Assembly: GCA_002395775.1 (NCBI GenBank)
Contig: DGUV01000005.1
Span: 7,812-71,811, forward strand
Reading direction: 5' to 3'
From: Prevotellaceae bacterium UBA4301
GTDB lineage: Bacteria; Bacteroidota; Bacteroidia; Bacteroidales; Bacteroidaceae
DNA length: 64,000 nucleotides
Shown: positions 17,047 through 24,337 of the stretch, piece after piece
Position numbering within the stretch: the stretch's first letter is position 1
Layout of the letters: each line of letters begins with the position of its first letter
Made by a program: the position numbers and the translations under genes
The notes under the pieces: model-generated
Databases searched by the model: none
What the model saw: only the letters and a program-made list of their open reading frames with translations
Told to the model about the DNA's origin: nothing

Positions 17047-18084
17047 ATGAAAGAAACAATTCTTGTAACAGGCGGATGCGGCTTCATCGGTTCGCACACC
17101 ACCGTAGAACTGCAGGAGGCCGGCTACGACGTAGTCATCGTGGACAACCTCAGTAACTCACGCATCGAAGTGCTCGACGGCATCGAGAAGATAACTGGCA
17201 AGCGTCCCGCCTTCGAGAAGGTGGACCTCCGCGACAAGGAAGCCACCGAGGGCGTCTTCAAGAAGTACCCGCAAATCAGCGGCATCATCCACTTTGCCGC
17301 CTCCAAGGCCGTGGGCGAGAGCGTGGAGAAGCCCCTGCTGTACTATCGCAACAACATTGTCTCCCTCATCAATCTGCTGGAGCTCATGCCCCAGTACGAC
17401 GTCAAGGGCATCATCTTCTCCTCCTCCTGCACCGTCTATGGGCAGCCCACTCCGGAGAACCTGCCCGTCACCGAGGAGGCCCCCATCCAGAAGGCCCTCT
17501 CGCCCTATGGCAACACGAAGCAAATCAACGAGGAAATCATTCAGGACTACGTCCACTCGGGCGCACCCATCAAGTCCATCATCCTCCGCTATTTCAACCC
17601 CATCGGTGCCCATCCCTCGGCAGAGATAGGCGAACTGCCCATCGGCGTGCCCATGAACCTCATCCCCTTCGTCACCCAGACAGCCATCGGCGTGCGCAAG
17701 CAGCTGAAAATCTTCGGCAACGACTACAACACCCCCGACGGCACCTGCATCCGCGACTACATCTATGTCGTTGACCTGGCCAAGGCCCACGTCAAGGCCA
17801 TGACCCGTGTGCTCGAGGGCGACGGCGACAAGGTAGAGGTCTTCAACATCGGCACTGGTCGCGGCCTTTCCACCCTCGAGGTAGTGGAAGGCTTCGAGAA
17901 GGCCACCGGCGTCAAGGTCAACTGGGAATATGCTCCCCGTCGCGAAGGCGACATCGAGAAGGTCTGGGGCAATGTGGACAAGGCCAACCGCGTGCTGGGT
18001 TGGAAGGCCGACACCCCCACCGAGGACGTGCTCCGTTCCGCCTGGAAGTGGCAGGAGAAGCTCCGCCGCGACGGCGTGATGTAA
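17047..18084 (+). CDS. galE: UDP-glucose 4-epimerase
   Basis: Interconverts UDP-glucose and UDP-galactose, feeding galactose use and surface sugar synthesis. Short-chain dehydrogenase fold: NAD-binding GGCGFIGSHT (about 8-17), substrate region SSSCTVYGQP, catalytic Tyr/Lys in SPYGNTK and the late motif GTCIRDYIYVVDLAKAH. 345 residues, normal length. The start directly follows the right end of a repeat element; an in-frame ATG in those repeats (17005) is probably not used. Followed by a terminator. Confidence 0.96.
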   Translation: MKETILVTGGCGFIGSHTTVELQEAGYDVVIVDNLSNSRIEVLDGIEKITGKRPAFEKVDLRDKEATEGVFKKYPQISGIIHFAASKAVGESVEKPLLYYRNNIVSLINLLELMPQYDVKGIIFSSSCTVYGQPTPENLPVTEEAPIQKALSPYGNTKQINEEIIQDYVHSGAPIKSIILRYFNPIGAHPSAEIGELPIGVPMNLIPFVTQTAIGVRKQLKIFGNDYNTPDGTCIRDYIYVVDLAKAHVKAMTRVLEGDGDKVEVFNIGTGRGLSTLEVVEGFEKATGVKVNWEYAPRREGDIEKVWGNVDKANRVLGWKADTPTEDVLRSAWKWQEKLRRDGVM

Positions 18085-18148
18085 GCCTTGCTCGGTGCAA
18101 GTTCGGCTGGGTCTGCATGCTGTAGCACGAACGTTAACAAACCAACAT

Positions 18149-18180
18149 AAAAGGGGAGTCCCATCGGAGGCTCCCCTTTG
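18149..18180. terminator. Bidirectional terminator between galE and the Mrr gene
   Basis: Stem AAAGGGGAG (18150-18158) with CTCCCCTTT (18171-18179) and inner TCC/GGA pairs. T runs of three to four flank both sides. Confidence 0.8.
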
Positions 18181-18199
18181 TCGTTGATAAGGTATGAGG

Positions 18200-19099
18200 T
18201 TAGTCGTTATTTCCGAGAAAAGAGATACGCTTTAGCGGAAGCATGTTCTTGTCGTCGTCCGACATCTTGTCGTAGTACTGCTGCCACATGTCTATGAACT
18301 CATCCCCGTCAATCAGACGGATAAACTCTCGCGAACTGGTACCCGTACTCTTGGCATCAGCGGAGAATGTACCACTGGTGACAAACAGGGCGATGTCACC
18401 CGCACGGAGCACCCCCAACAAGGCACGAATATCCGAGGCTCCGATAGCCGTCTCTGGTTTGTGCTTCACCTGCACTTTAATGCGAGGTGTCTTTGCGCCA
18501 AGCGGGTCTAAGTAGGCGATGATGTCAATTCCGCCATCCTTGCCTTTTGGAGCCACAAACGGAGTGTGATAATCCATCGCACGAAGCAATGCCGCTACCA
18601 TATCCTGAAATTCGTATGGACTCTTGGCTATGATGTATTGACGGATTCCTTCGCGAGCGTCCGACTCCAGCAGGTTCAACTCCTCCGACCTGTCTCTTTC
18701 GTCATTATCGTCTGTGGGGTCATCGTCGCTCTTTCCCTCTCTTGGATGTAGTTTCCTCCATTCACGGTAAGCTACTTCTCCCTTTTCCATCACTTCTTCG
18801 GGTGTAAGACTAAGCGCACTCTCTCCTTCAGGTGTCAAATACCACATGCCTTTTTGTTTGAGGATTAGCCCTGCCTTTGCATAGTTGATGGAATAGAACT
18901 GAAAACTGTTCGTCCAGCGGATATACTTATTCTTGCCAGCAGGCTCCCGTTCCCATTCTGTTAGTTGCACATTTGCTTCCACGAAGGGATACAGGTCCTT
19001 AGCAGGCATGCTGCCGCCCCGACGACTAATCTCTTTCATGACGGCGTACAGCGTCTTGGTGGCTGTTGCCTTTGTTCGTCCTACATGTTCTTTGGCCAT
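18200..19099 (-). CDS. Mrr-like restriction endonuclease
   Basis: Probable DNA-cleaving subunit of the neighbouring restriction cassette. 299 residues: an N-terminal winged-helix Mrr_N-type domain (about 5-100), a charged linker (DDDPTDDNDERDRSEE) and a C-terminal PD-(D/E)xK nuclease. Catalytic residues seen: E163 in YEFQDMVAALL, D192 in GKDGGIDIIAY and Q210/K212 in KVQVKHK, the Mrr form with Gln instead of Glu. Start MAKEHVGRTK follows the upstream stop by 13 nt; an earlier in-frame ATG would overlap the HNH gene. Mrr proteins often cut methylated DNA; whether this one cuts methylated or unmethylated sites is not visible. Confidence 0.88.
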   Translation of the reverse strand: MAKEHVGRTKATATKTLYAVMKEISRRGGSMPAKDLYPFVEANVQLTEWEREPAGKNKYIRWTNSFQFYSINYAKAGLILKQKGMWYLTPEGESALSLTPEEVMEKGEVAYREWRKLHPREGKSDDDPTDDNDERDRSEELNLLESDAREGIRQYIIAKSPYEFQDMVAALLRAMDYHTPFVAPKGKDGGIDIIAYLDPLGAKTPRIKVQVKHKPETAIGASDIRALLGVLRAGDIALFVTSGTFSADAKSTGTSSREFIRLIDGDEFIDMWQQYYDKMSDDDKNMLPLKRISFLGNND

Positions 19100-19112
19100 A
19101 TCATTCTTGTTT

Positions 19113-20285
19113 TTATCTGTTTCCTTTCGCCCTGTTGTGGCTCTTGCACAACATTTGGCAGTTGCTGATGTCCGTCTCGCCACCTTTGCTCCAAGCTGTC
19201 ACGTGGTCGGCATCCATTTCCGATAGTTTCCAGATGCGCGTGCGGTTGGCGTCGTGGCCAATGGCGCAATAGGGGCAGTTGCTCACGCCCTGTGCTTCTG
19301 CCTCTTCGGTTTGCTGGGCATAGACAGCCTTCTTCGTAGGTTCGTCGAACACGCGCACGTTCAGCAGACGTGGCTCTTGGCAACCACCAAGGACATACTC
19401 GTAGATGCCCTTCTTGTCTTTCACGTAGAAACTCTCGTAGAGTTCCCGCACCTTCTTAGCCACCTCTGTGGGGTTGTAGGCAGTGCGATGGTAGCGCTCG
19501 TACAACTCGCCCCATTTCAGTCCCTTCATCTCCTTCTCGGGTGCGAAGTCGAATACCGACGTAATCCAGTCGATGACGGAGGTGAAGTAGGACTTCAGTT
19601 CGTTGATGTTGTCATTATAGCGATGCACCGACATGTACTCCTCCGTTTGTCCTTGGCTCACCCAATCCAAGGCTGCTGCCAGGAAGTCCTGACGCTTTGC
19701 CGTGCCAGAGATGAAGTAACTCCACTTGATGATGTTTGTATTGTTGGAGTTCGAGAACTCCTCCTTAGCCTTAGTCACGAACGGACCAGAGTACACAGAG
19801 TTCAGCGTCTCTTGCTCATTCAGCGGAATGCCCACGATGTTTATGGTGCGAAACCAATCCTTTATCTCTCTTTCCGTGCCTTCGCACACATAGATGAGTA
19901 GTCGTGTGTTCAGGAATTTCTCCTGCTCGTCACGATTCAGGGCGGTGAAGTACCAAGGGCGCCCGTCGGCATCAATCCAAGCAAACTTTTCCGTGATAAA
20001 GCGCCCAAGTGAGGTGATGCGCTGCTGACCGTCGAGCACCTCGTAGCGGTCCTCGCCCACCTTCGAGAAATAGATAAGTCCCAAGGGATAACCATTCCTC
20101 ACAGAGCGAATCACGTCCACCTCTTTTTTGCCTCCGTTCTCGGCATAGAGATAGTGGCGCTGGTATTCGGGCTGTATGGTCAGTCTTCCGGAAAGTCCAT
20201 ACAAGCCCTTCCCTTCATATTCGTTATACTGGAAACCTTTGCAAATGTCTCCGATGGTCCAGTCTTGATAAAGTGTTGCTATCAT
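19113..20285 (-). CDS. DUF262 protein with C-terminal HNH nuclease domain
   Basis: 390-residue protein combining a DUF262 ParB/Srx-like NTP-using domain (IQPEYQR at 37-43, DGQQR at 85-89) with a C-terminal HNH zinc-finger nuclease: CPYC (337-340), DADH (H361), N375 and CKSHN (C380-N384). DUF262 is the fold of GmrS and BrxU, which restrict modified phage DNA; DUF262-HNH fusions often sit in defence islands. It lies between an EcoRI-type methyltransferase (5-nt gap) and an Mrr nuclease (13-nt gap), so it is likely a restriction or sensing component. Its site and trigger are unknown. Confidence 0.85.
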   Translation of the reverse strand: MIATLYQDWTIGDICKGFQYNEYEGKGLYGLSGRLTIQPEYQRHYLYAENGGKKEVDVIRSVRNGYPLGLIYFSKVGEDRYEVLDGQQRITSLGRFITEKFAWIDADGRPWYFTALNRDEQEKFLNTRLLIYVCEGTEREIKDWFRTINIVGIPLNEQETLNSVYSGPFVTKAKEEFSNSNNTNIIKWSYFISGTAKRQDFLAAALDWVSQGQTEEYMSVHRYNDNINELKSYFTSVIDWITSVFDFAPEKEMKGLKWGELYERYHRTAYNPTEVAKKVRELYESFYVKDKKGIYEYVLGGCQEPRLLNVRVFDEPTKKAVYAQQTEEAEAQGVSNCPYCAIGHDANRTRIWKLSEMDADHVTAWSKGGETDISNCQMLCKSHNRAKGNR

Positions 20286-20290
20286 ATTAT

Positions 20291-21394
20291 TTATTCTTTT
20301 TTGCGGATGAGGATTCTTGCGTATAGTCGTTTATAAGAACCATCCTGCTCAATATAAAAAGCAGGTCCACCTTGTTGTGATTTTGGTAAATTGCTGGGCT
20401 TAGTTGTAGCAAAAGTTAAACTAATCCCTAATATCTCGAACTGCTCAGGACAATATTTGTCAAGAAAGGTGATAGGTACTCCCATGATGTCAGGATAGTC
20501 AGAAGGAATAGCATCGGAATATGGAACATCAATAAATCCATAGTGAAAATATCTATTATATCCATTTTCTCTAATTTCTTTATGTTTACTAAAACGGATG
20601 TTATCCTGCATAGTCATCAACCTCATCGGTTCATGACGACGACCATGTTCTAAGTTTGTAAACCATCTAACGCCTTTAATCCTGATGTATTTATTTCCTT
20701 GTTCATCAATCCTCCACCCAGCAGCTGAAATTGAATAAGATTCTGGCACCATGAATTCACGATCCCCTGAGCTTATGGATGGACCATACCACAACTTATT
20801 ATCTCTTACCATTGGGAACACCTCTTTATATGTAAGAGCATTCATGTTGCCAATAATTAAAAACTTCTTACCTGCTTCAACTATCCACGCCAAGAACTCT
20901 CTAAACAGCGAAAAAGGCGGGTTGGTAACAATTATATCCGCTTCATCGCGCAATTTGCAAACCTCCTTGCTACGAAAGTCGCCATCGCCCTCAAGGTAGT
21001 GCCACTCCAGGTCGTCGATGTCTATGCGTCCGTTTCCGTTAGTGTCGCGGGTAAGTTCGAATATCTTTCCCTTAATGCGTGTCTTGTCCACGTCGTACCA
21101 CGGGCTTTCCGTCTCGAAGAGCGTGGGTTGGTAGTCCTTATATTTCTTGCTCTCTACGGCATACGAGGTGCTGATCAGGCGCTTTAAGCCCAACCGTTCA
21201 AAGTTCTGCGCGAAGAAACGAGTGAAGTTGCTCCACTCCGGGTCATCACATGGTAGCAGGACCACCTTGTCACGGAACGTGTCAGGGTTATACTCCAGAT
21301 AGGCGTTCACCTCCTTCTGGATGTCGGCATACTGCGTGTAGAATTCGTCATTCTTAGCCGCCTTCGCTGCACCAAGGTTCGTATTGTTTGCCAT
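20291..21394 (-). CDS. EcoRI-family adenine-specific DNA methyltransferase
   Basis: 367-residue SAM-dependent N6-adenine methyltransferase of the M.EcoRI family. Hallmarks: NLGAAKAAKNDEFYTQYADI at the start, VVLLPCDDPEWSNFTRFF (SAM-binding region) and the catalytic NPPF at 158-161. It protects host DNA from the cassette nucleases. The conserved family start favours MANNTNLGAA; an in-frame ATG ten codons earlier (21424) is possible. The last third lies in AT-richer sequence than the first. The target site cannot be read from sequence. The gene follows a structured leader RNA with a terminator, so its expression may be conditional. Confidence 0.9.
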   Translation of the reverse strand: MANNTNLGAAKAAKNDEFYTQYADIQKEVNAYLEYNPDTFRDKVVLLPCDDPEWSNFTRFFAQNFERLGLKRLISTSYAVESKKYKDYQPTLFETESPWYDVDKTRIKGKIFELTRDTNGNGRIDIDDLEWHYLEGDGDFRSKEVCKLRDEADIIVTNPPFSLFREFLAWIVEAGKKFLIIGNMNALTYKEVFPMVRDNKLWYGPSISSGDREFMVPESYSISAAGWRIDEQGNKYIRIKGVRWFTNLEHGRRHEPMRLMTMQDNIRFSKHKEIRENGYNRYFHYGFIDVPYSDAIPSDYPDIMGVPITFLDKYCPEQFEILGISLTFATTKPSNLPKSQQGGPAFYIEQDGSYKRLYARILIRKKE

Positions 21395-21451
21395 ACGTAA
21401 TGCATCGTGCGTGTTGCTTATCATCGGAGGTGTAGGCTAGGCAGAGCACAC

Positions 21452-21481
21452 AAAAAGCATGAACGATATTCTCATCCATGC
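21452..21481 (-). terminator. Intrinsic terminator at the end of the structured leader
   Basis: On the minus strand a 10-bp stem (GCATGGATGA with TCGTTCATGC, two G-U pairs, 5-nt loop) at 21457-21481 followed by five T (21452-21456). The wobbles pair only in the minus-strand RNA. It ends 57 nt before the chosen methyltransferase ATG and 27 nt before the alternative one. Confidence 0.75.
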
Positions 21482-21671
21482 CTTACAGGCTCTCGCATGC
21501 CCACTAAACCAAGATAAGTCACGTCCATGCCTACGCATAGACGTTTACTAATCATTCTTCGGTTTAGTTCTTTATGAATTTGCGAGATTCGTAAGGCTTT
21601 CCGAATAACAGCAAACGCGTGTTAATATTCCAATAAGGTACTGCCATAGGACACGCTTGTCGCCCAGGTCA
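21457..21671 (-). ncRNA. Structured leader or small RNA upstream of the R-M cassette
   Basis: Between a minus-strand promoter and an intrinsic terminator lie consecutive hairpins: 21617-21656 (GCGTGT with ACACGC), 21579-21615 (TTTGC/GCAAA enclosing ATTCG/CGAAT), 21547-21568 (ACTAA/TTAGT), 21521-21544 (ACGTC/GACGT enclosing ATGC/GCAT), then the terminator. No open reading frame of useful size is seen. The 3' arm of the 21521-21544 hairpin (GCATGGACG) can pair with the terminator 3' arm (CGTTCATGC) over 9 bp with one G-U, so it could act as an antiterminator. It could be a cis leader or a free small RNA of about 220 nt; family not recognised. Confidence 0.65.
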
Positions 21672-21677
21672 GCACGA

Positions 21678-21685
21678 CAAAGTTA
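21678..21685 (-). promoter_or_regulatory. Promoter -7 element of the structured RNA / R-M cassette
   Basis: Minus-strand TAACTTTG. It is the only good promoter element seen upstream of the methyltransferase; no -33 TTTG at the expected place. Confidence 0.55.
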
Positions 21686-21741
21686 CGAATTAATTTTTTA
21701 AATAAGGTATCTGAAGCAAAAAAACTAAAAAAAATGCAAGC

Positions 21742-22437
21742 TTATATTGCAATAGCCGTCAATGTCTTGCCAATATCGTTAATAGCATCCGCAATACGTT
21801 TCATCTGGCGTGGTCCCGCTTGTTGATTCCCATTTAGATATTGTGAAAGCAAGTTCTCATTAATTCCTGAAGCCTCACTGATGGCTGCGAGCGACACATA
21901 TGGTTTGTAGGCTTTCAACATAGCTCTTACATCGTTGAATTTGAACGCAAAGCTATAAGACTTTATGTCTGCCCACCTATCAACATATTTACCTGCTCTG
22001 ACCATTGCCTTGACATGCGCATTGAATAAATTCTTAGTCTTTTCCTGTATATCGCCAAACTTGTCGGCTGTAAACTCGGTTATACCTCGTACCTTTCTTC
22101 CGAATGTTGCTGTGAATATGCCTTCATGCCAATATACAGATACCCCGATTCTCCTTTCTTTTATATAGCTTTTAGGAAGTTGAAGTATTCTTTTGCTATG
22201 CAAATAAGTTTCTATTTTCCCTGCAAACTCTGCTACGGGGATATTCAAAGCTTCACAGTAACCAATCCATTCAACAACATCAATGCCTCTTTTACCAGCC
22301 TCGATCTTTGATATAATATCTTGTCTGAAACCTAACTTCCGGGCAACATCCTCTTGCTTAAGCTTCTTGTACCTACGTTCAAGCTGAAGTAGGTGACCAA
22401 TTTCTTTCCTTCTATCTTTGTTTAATTTACTTTTCAT
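21742..22437 (-). CDS. XRE-type regulator with two helix-turn-helix domains
   Basis: 231-residue protein. An N-terminal XRE domain (KKLKQEDVARKLGFRQDII, then SKIEAGKRGIDVVEW) is followed by a middle domain with a HicB-like beginning (VYWHEGIFTATFGRKVRG) and a C-terminal second HTH-like stretch (AISEASGINENLLSQYLNGN). It lies just upstream of, and in the same direction as, the structured RNA and R-M genes, so it may act as their controller; it is too long for a usual R-M C protein. A link to the divergent RepA-like gene is equally possible. The start codon lies almost at the expected transcription start, hinting at a leaderless mRNA. Confidence 0.75.
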   Translation of the reverse strand: MKSKLNKDRRKEIGHLLQLERRYKKLKQEDVARKLGFRQDIISKIEAGKRGIDVVEWIGYCEALNIPVAEFAGKIETYLHSKRILQLPKSYIKERRIGVSVYWHEGIFTATFGRKVRGITEFTADKFGDIQEKTKNLFNAHVKAMVRAGKYVDRWADIKSYSFAFKFNDVRAMLKAYKPYVSLAAISEASGINENLLSQYLNGNQQAGPRQMKRIADAINDIGKTLTAIAI

Positions 22438-22443
22438 CGTTCG

Positions 22444-22451
22444 CAAAGATA
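22444..22451 (-). promoter_or_regulatory. Promoter -7 element of the XRE regulator
   Basis: Minus-strand TATCTTTG, ending 7 nt before the ATG; an in-frame TTG lies inside it and is unlikely to be the start. The remaining about 235 bp to the divergent gene are AT-rich, with a weak TAACTTTA-like site just before it and nothing else clear. Confidence 0.5.
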
Positions 22452-22686
22452 ATAAAAATATTATAAATAGATAAAAATATATGCGTATTTAGCATATTCG
22501 TGTCAAAAGTAAACCGAAAACAGCAAATCACACGATTAGTGAGTGGCATAGTTCGCTTGTGAGGTGCACACAACGTCCCTCACGGTTAAACTTTAAAATA
22601 TAGTAAGATGTATGAAATTAGATCTCCTAGTAAACCCCTGCAGCGAATATGACCGATTATTGTATAACTTTATATAAATTTTTAAT

Positions 22687-23829
22687 ATGAAATATACTAT
22701 TTCTAATTTACCACCTCTTCCAACACCGGAAGAAGTGAAACGTGAGCAATCAAAGGCTGCTTCAGCCACAGTGAATAACCCATTCTGTCCTGATGATATG
22801 ATAAATCTCGACAATGAGAGTGCAGAACTTGAAAAAGATCTTGTTACGAGCAAGACTGAGGTACCACCTCTACAGCCAATCATTGAAGTTGATGGTCATG
22901 GAATCTTCACCAAGTCAGACATTCACCTTGTTAAAGCTAAGGCCAAAGCAGGTAAGACAAGCATGTTGAAGATAGTGGCTACCGCCCTTATACTTGGGGC
23001 TTATTTCAGATTGAGGGCGGTATTGGAGAATCTGAAGATAGTGTGGTTCGACACCGAACAATCCATGGCTGACACTTACAGGATTATTGCTGACATTATA
23101 AGGATGAGCGGTAAATCGCCCGATGAAGTCGAAAAACGACTAAAGGTATATCATCTGCGTAGGTATTTCTACGACGAATTGCGTAATAAGCTTGTAACAG
23201 CTCTTAATGTACACAAGCCAGATGTTGTTATTATTGATGGTGTAGTTGATATGGTAGAATCGTTTAACGACGAGAGGGAGTCAAGGCAGTTCTTGCGTGT
23301 GCTATTGTCACTTAGCGAGCAATTTGATTGCTCCATCATCAATGTATTACACACAAACATGTCCCAAGAAGTTCACAAACCTCGCGGTCATCTTGGAACC
23401 AATGCAACTAACGCCTCGGAAACAGTTCTCGAATGCGAGAAAAACAACGATATCTTCACTGTTAAGTGTACGGATTCACGTCATGAAGGAATGCCCACCT
23501 GGTATTTCATGTACGATGCTAATGGGAATATTGTCGATGGAAGTGAACAACATAGTTATTATGTTAAGTCGGAAGATGAAAAGAAAAATGCTGAGAAATC
23601 AAAAGAAGTTGCAAAACAAGTGGCTGATGTGCTGAATATTATCAACAAAAATGGTGGAAGAATGAAGCGTAGCAAATTGAAAGAAGCGATGATTGAATCT
23701 TGTGGATTTCATAGGACAAGGGCTTACGGATTCATAAATGAGCAAATTGGCAAAACGATATTTGCTGATGGTGATTTTATTCAAGTTTCCCAGCAGACAC
23801 AAATCCAGTTTGAACCCACATCAGAATAA
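22687..23829 (+). CDS. RepA/AAA_25-type RecA-fold ATPase of a mobile element
   Basis: 380-residue RecA-like ATPase resembling RepA helicases of plasmids and integrated elements. Walker A is the degenerate AKAKAGKT (K90); Walker B is DVVIIDG (D179-D184); a DTEQSMADTYRI stretch follows strand two, and NVLHTN resembles the sensor region. The C-terminal about 80 residues (EVAKQVADVLNIINKNGGRM) look like a winged helix. Codon use is more AT-rich than in the housekeeping genes around it. No primase, relaxase or integrase is adjacent, so this may be a remnant. A large palindrome begins right at its stop codon. Helicase activity is inferred only. Confidence 0.72.
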   Translation: MKYTISNLPPLPTPEEVKREQSKAASATVNNPFCPDDMINLDNESAELEKDLVTSKTEVPPLQPIIEVDGHGIFTKSDIHLVKAKAKAGKTSMLKIVATALILGAYFRLRAVLENLKIVWFDTEQSMADTYRIIADIIRMSGKSPDEVEKRLKVYHLRRYFYDELRNKLVTALNVHKPDVVIIDGVVDMVESFNDERESRQFLRVLLSLSEQFDCSIINVLHTNMSQEVHKPRGHLGTNATNASETVLECEKNNDIFTVKCTDSRHEGMPTWYFMYDANGNIVDGSEQHSYYVKSEDEKKNAEKSKEVAKQVADVLNIINKNGGRMKRSKLKEAMIESCGFHRTRAYGFINEQIGKTIFADGDFIQVSQQTQIQFEPTSE

Positions 23830-23902
23830 GGGGGGTGTCCCTGTCCGTCCATCCGTGGCAATATATATATTGCCACGGATGGACGGACAACAGCCACCCC
23901 CC
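23830..23902. repeat. 48-bp perfect palindrome with outer G6/C6 arms
   Basis: Positions 23842-23889 form a perfect palindrome with 24-bp arms and no loop, centred on alternating AT (ATATATATAT). Outside it GGGGGGTG (23830-23837) faces CACCCCCC (23895-23902). It begins one base after the stop of the RepA-like gene. It lacks a T-run, so it is not a usual terminator; an origin-like, recombination or mRNA 3'-end role is possible. Confidence 0.9.
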
Positions 23903-23968
23903 AAGTATACCATGAATTTTTTCAATGAAAAATAATAAAGAAATAATTTAATAAAATATAGGTAAAAA

Positions 23969-24000
23969 TTTGTGTATATGAGAATTATTTCGTAACTTTG
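23969..24000 (+). promoter_or_regulatory. Promoter of the HU-like gene (long leader)
   Basis: TTTG (23969-23972), a 20-nt spacer and TAACTTTG (23993-24000), a complete consensus match, about 340 nt upstream of the HU-like start codon. Confidence 0.7.
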
Positions 24001-24006
24001 ATGTGA

Positions 24007-24337
24007 GATAAGACAGAGGCCTTTAAGCATAGAAACGGGCCCTTTCTCTGCTGGAGCTTCGCTCTTATTCTCACCTCGAGTGTTGGCTGCACCTCGGCAA
24101 AATTAAGCGAGCTTATTCTGCTCTCGGCTTGCACAACACTTGTATTGTATTAGAAGGGCCCAAAGAATGGGCAACCTGAGGCGCCAAGTTGGACAACCTG
24201 AAGGCCCAGATAGTACAACCAGGAACCCCCACCTGGCCTCCCCGCGGGGAGGTGATAGAGAACAGAAACCAAGCTTACCCTTCCCCTTGGGGGGAGGACG
24301 GAAGGGGGCTTATAAACCATCAAAGAATTTTATCCGT
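24007..24337 (+). promoter_or_regulatory. Structured 5' leader of the HU-like gene
   Basis: About 330 nt without a convincing gene. GGGCCCTT (24037-24044) pairs with AAGGGCCC (24154-24161); inside it AGTGTTG-GC-TGCA (24079-24091) pairs with TGCA-CAACACT (24130-24140). A degenerate 22-bp repeat, a 16-bp palindrome CCTCCCCGCGGGGAGG (24237-24252) and a second G/C-rich inverted stretch (24269-24300) follow. In-frame reading from 24140 gives a low-complexity peptide and was not accepted as coding. Confidence 0.5.
24167..24222 (+). repeat. Degenerate 22-bp repeat array (site 1 of 3)
   Basis: Three units containing GGGCAACCTG, GGACAACCTG and AGTACAACCA at a 22-bp period; diverged relatives of the arrays at 41546 and 55893. 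Confidence 0.5.

Noticed and set aside
19113..20285. GmrSD type IV enzyme
   Set aside because: DUF262 is present but there is no DUF1524 domain; the C-terminal domain is a zinc-type HNH, and a methyltransferase is in the same operon.
21457..21671. tRNA, tmRNA or SAM-I riboswitch
   Set aside because: No cloverleaf or T-loop, no tag reading frame, and none of the SAM-I core sequences were recognised.
22687..23829. Complete plasmid or conjugative element
   Set aside because: No relaxase, coupling protein, integrase or partition genes are found within the window.
23842..23889. Ordinary rho-independent terminator
   Set aside because: No T-run on either side; the centre is a loop-less AT stretch.
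24140..24337. N-terminal extension of the HU-like protein
   Set aside because: The in-frame residues are low-complexity and encoded by repeats; HU homology begins after the ATG at 24338.
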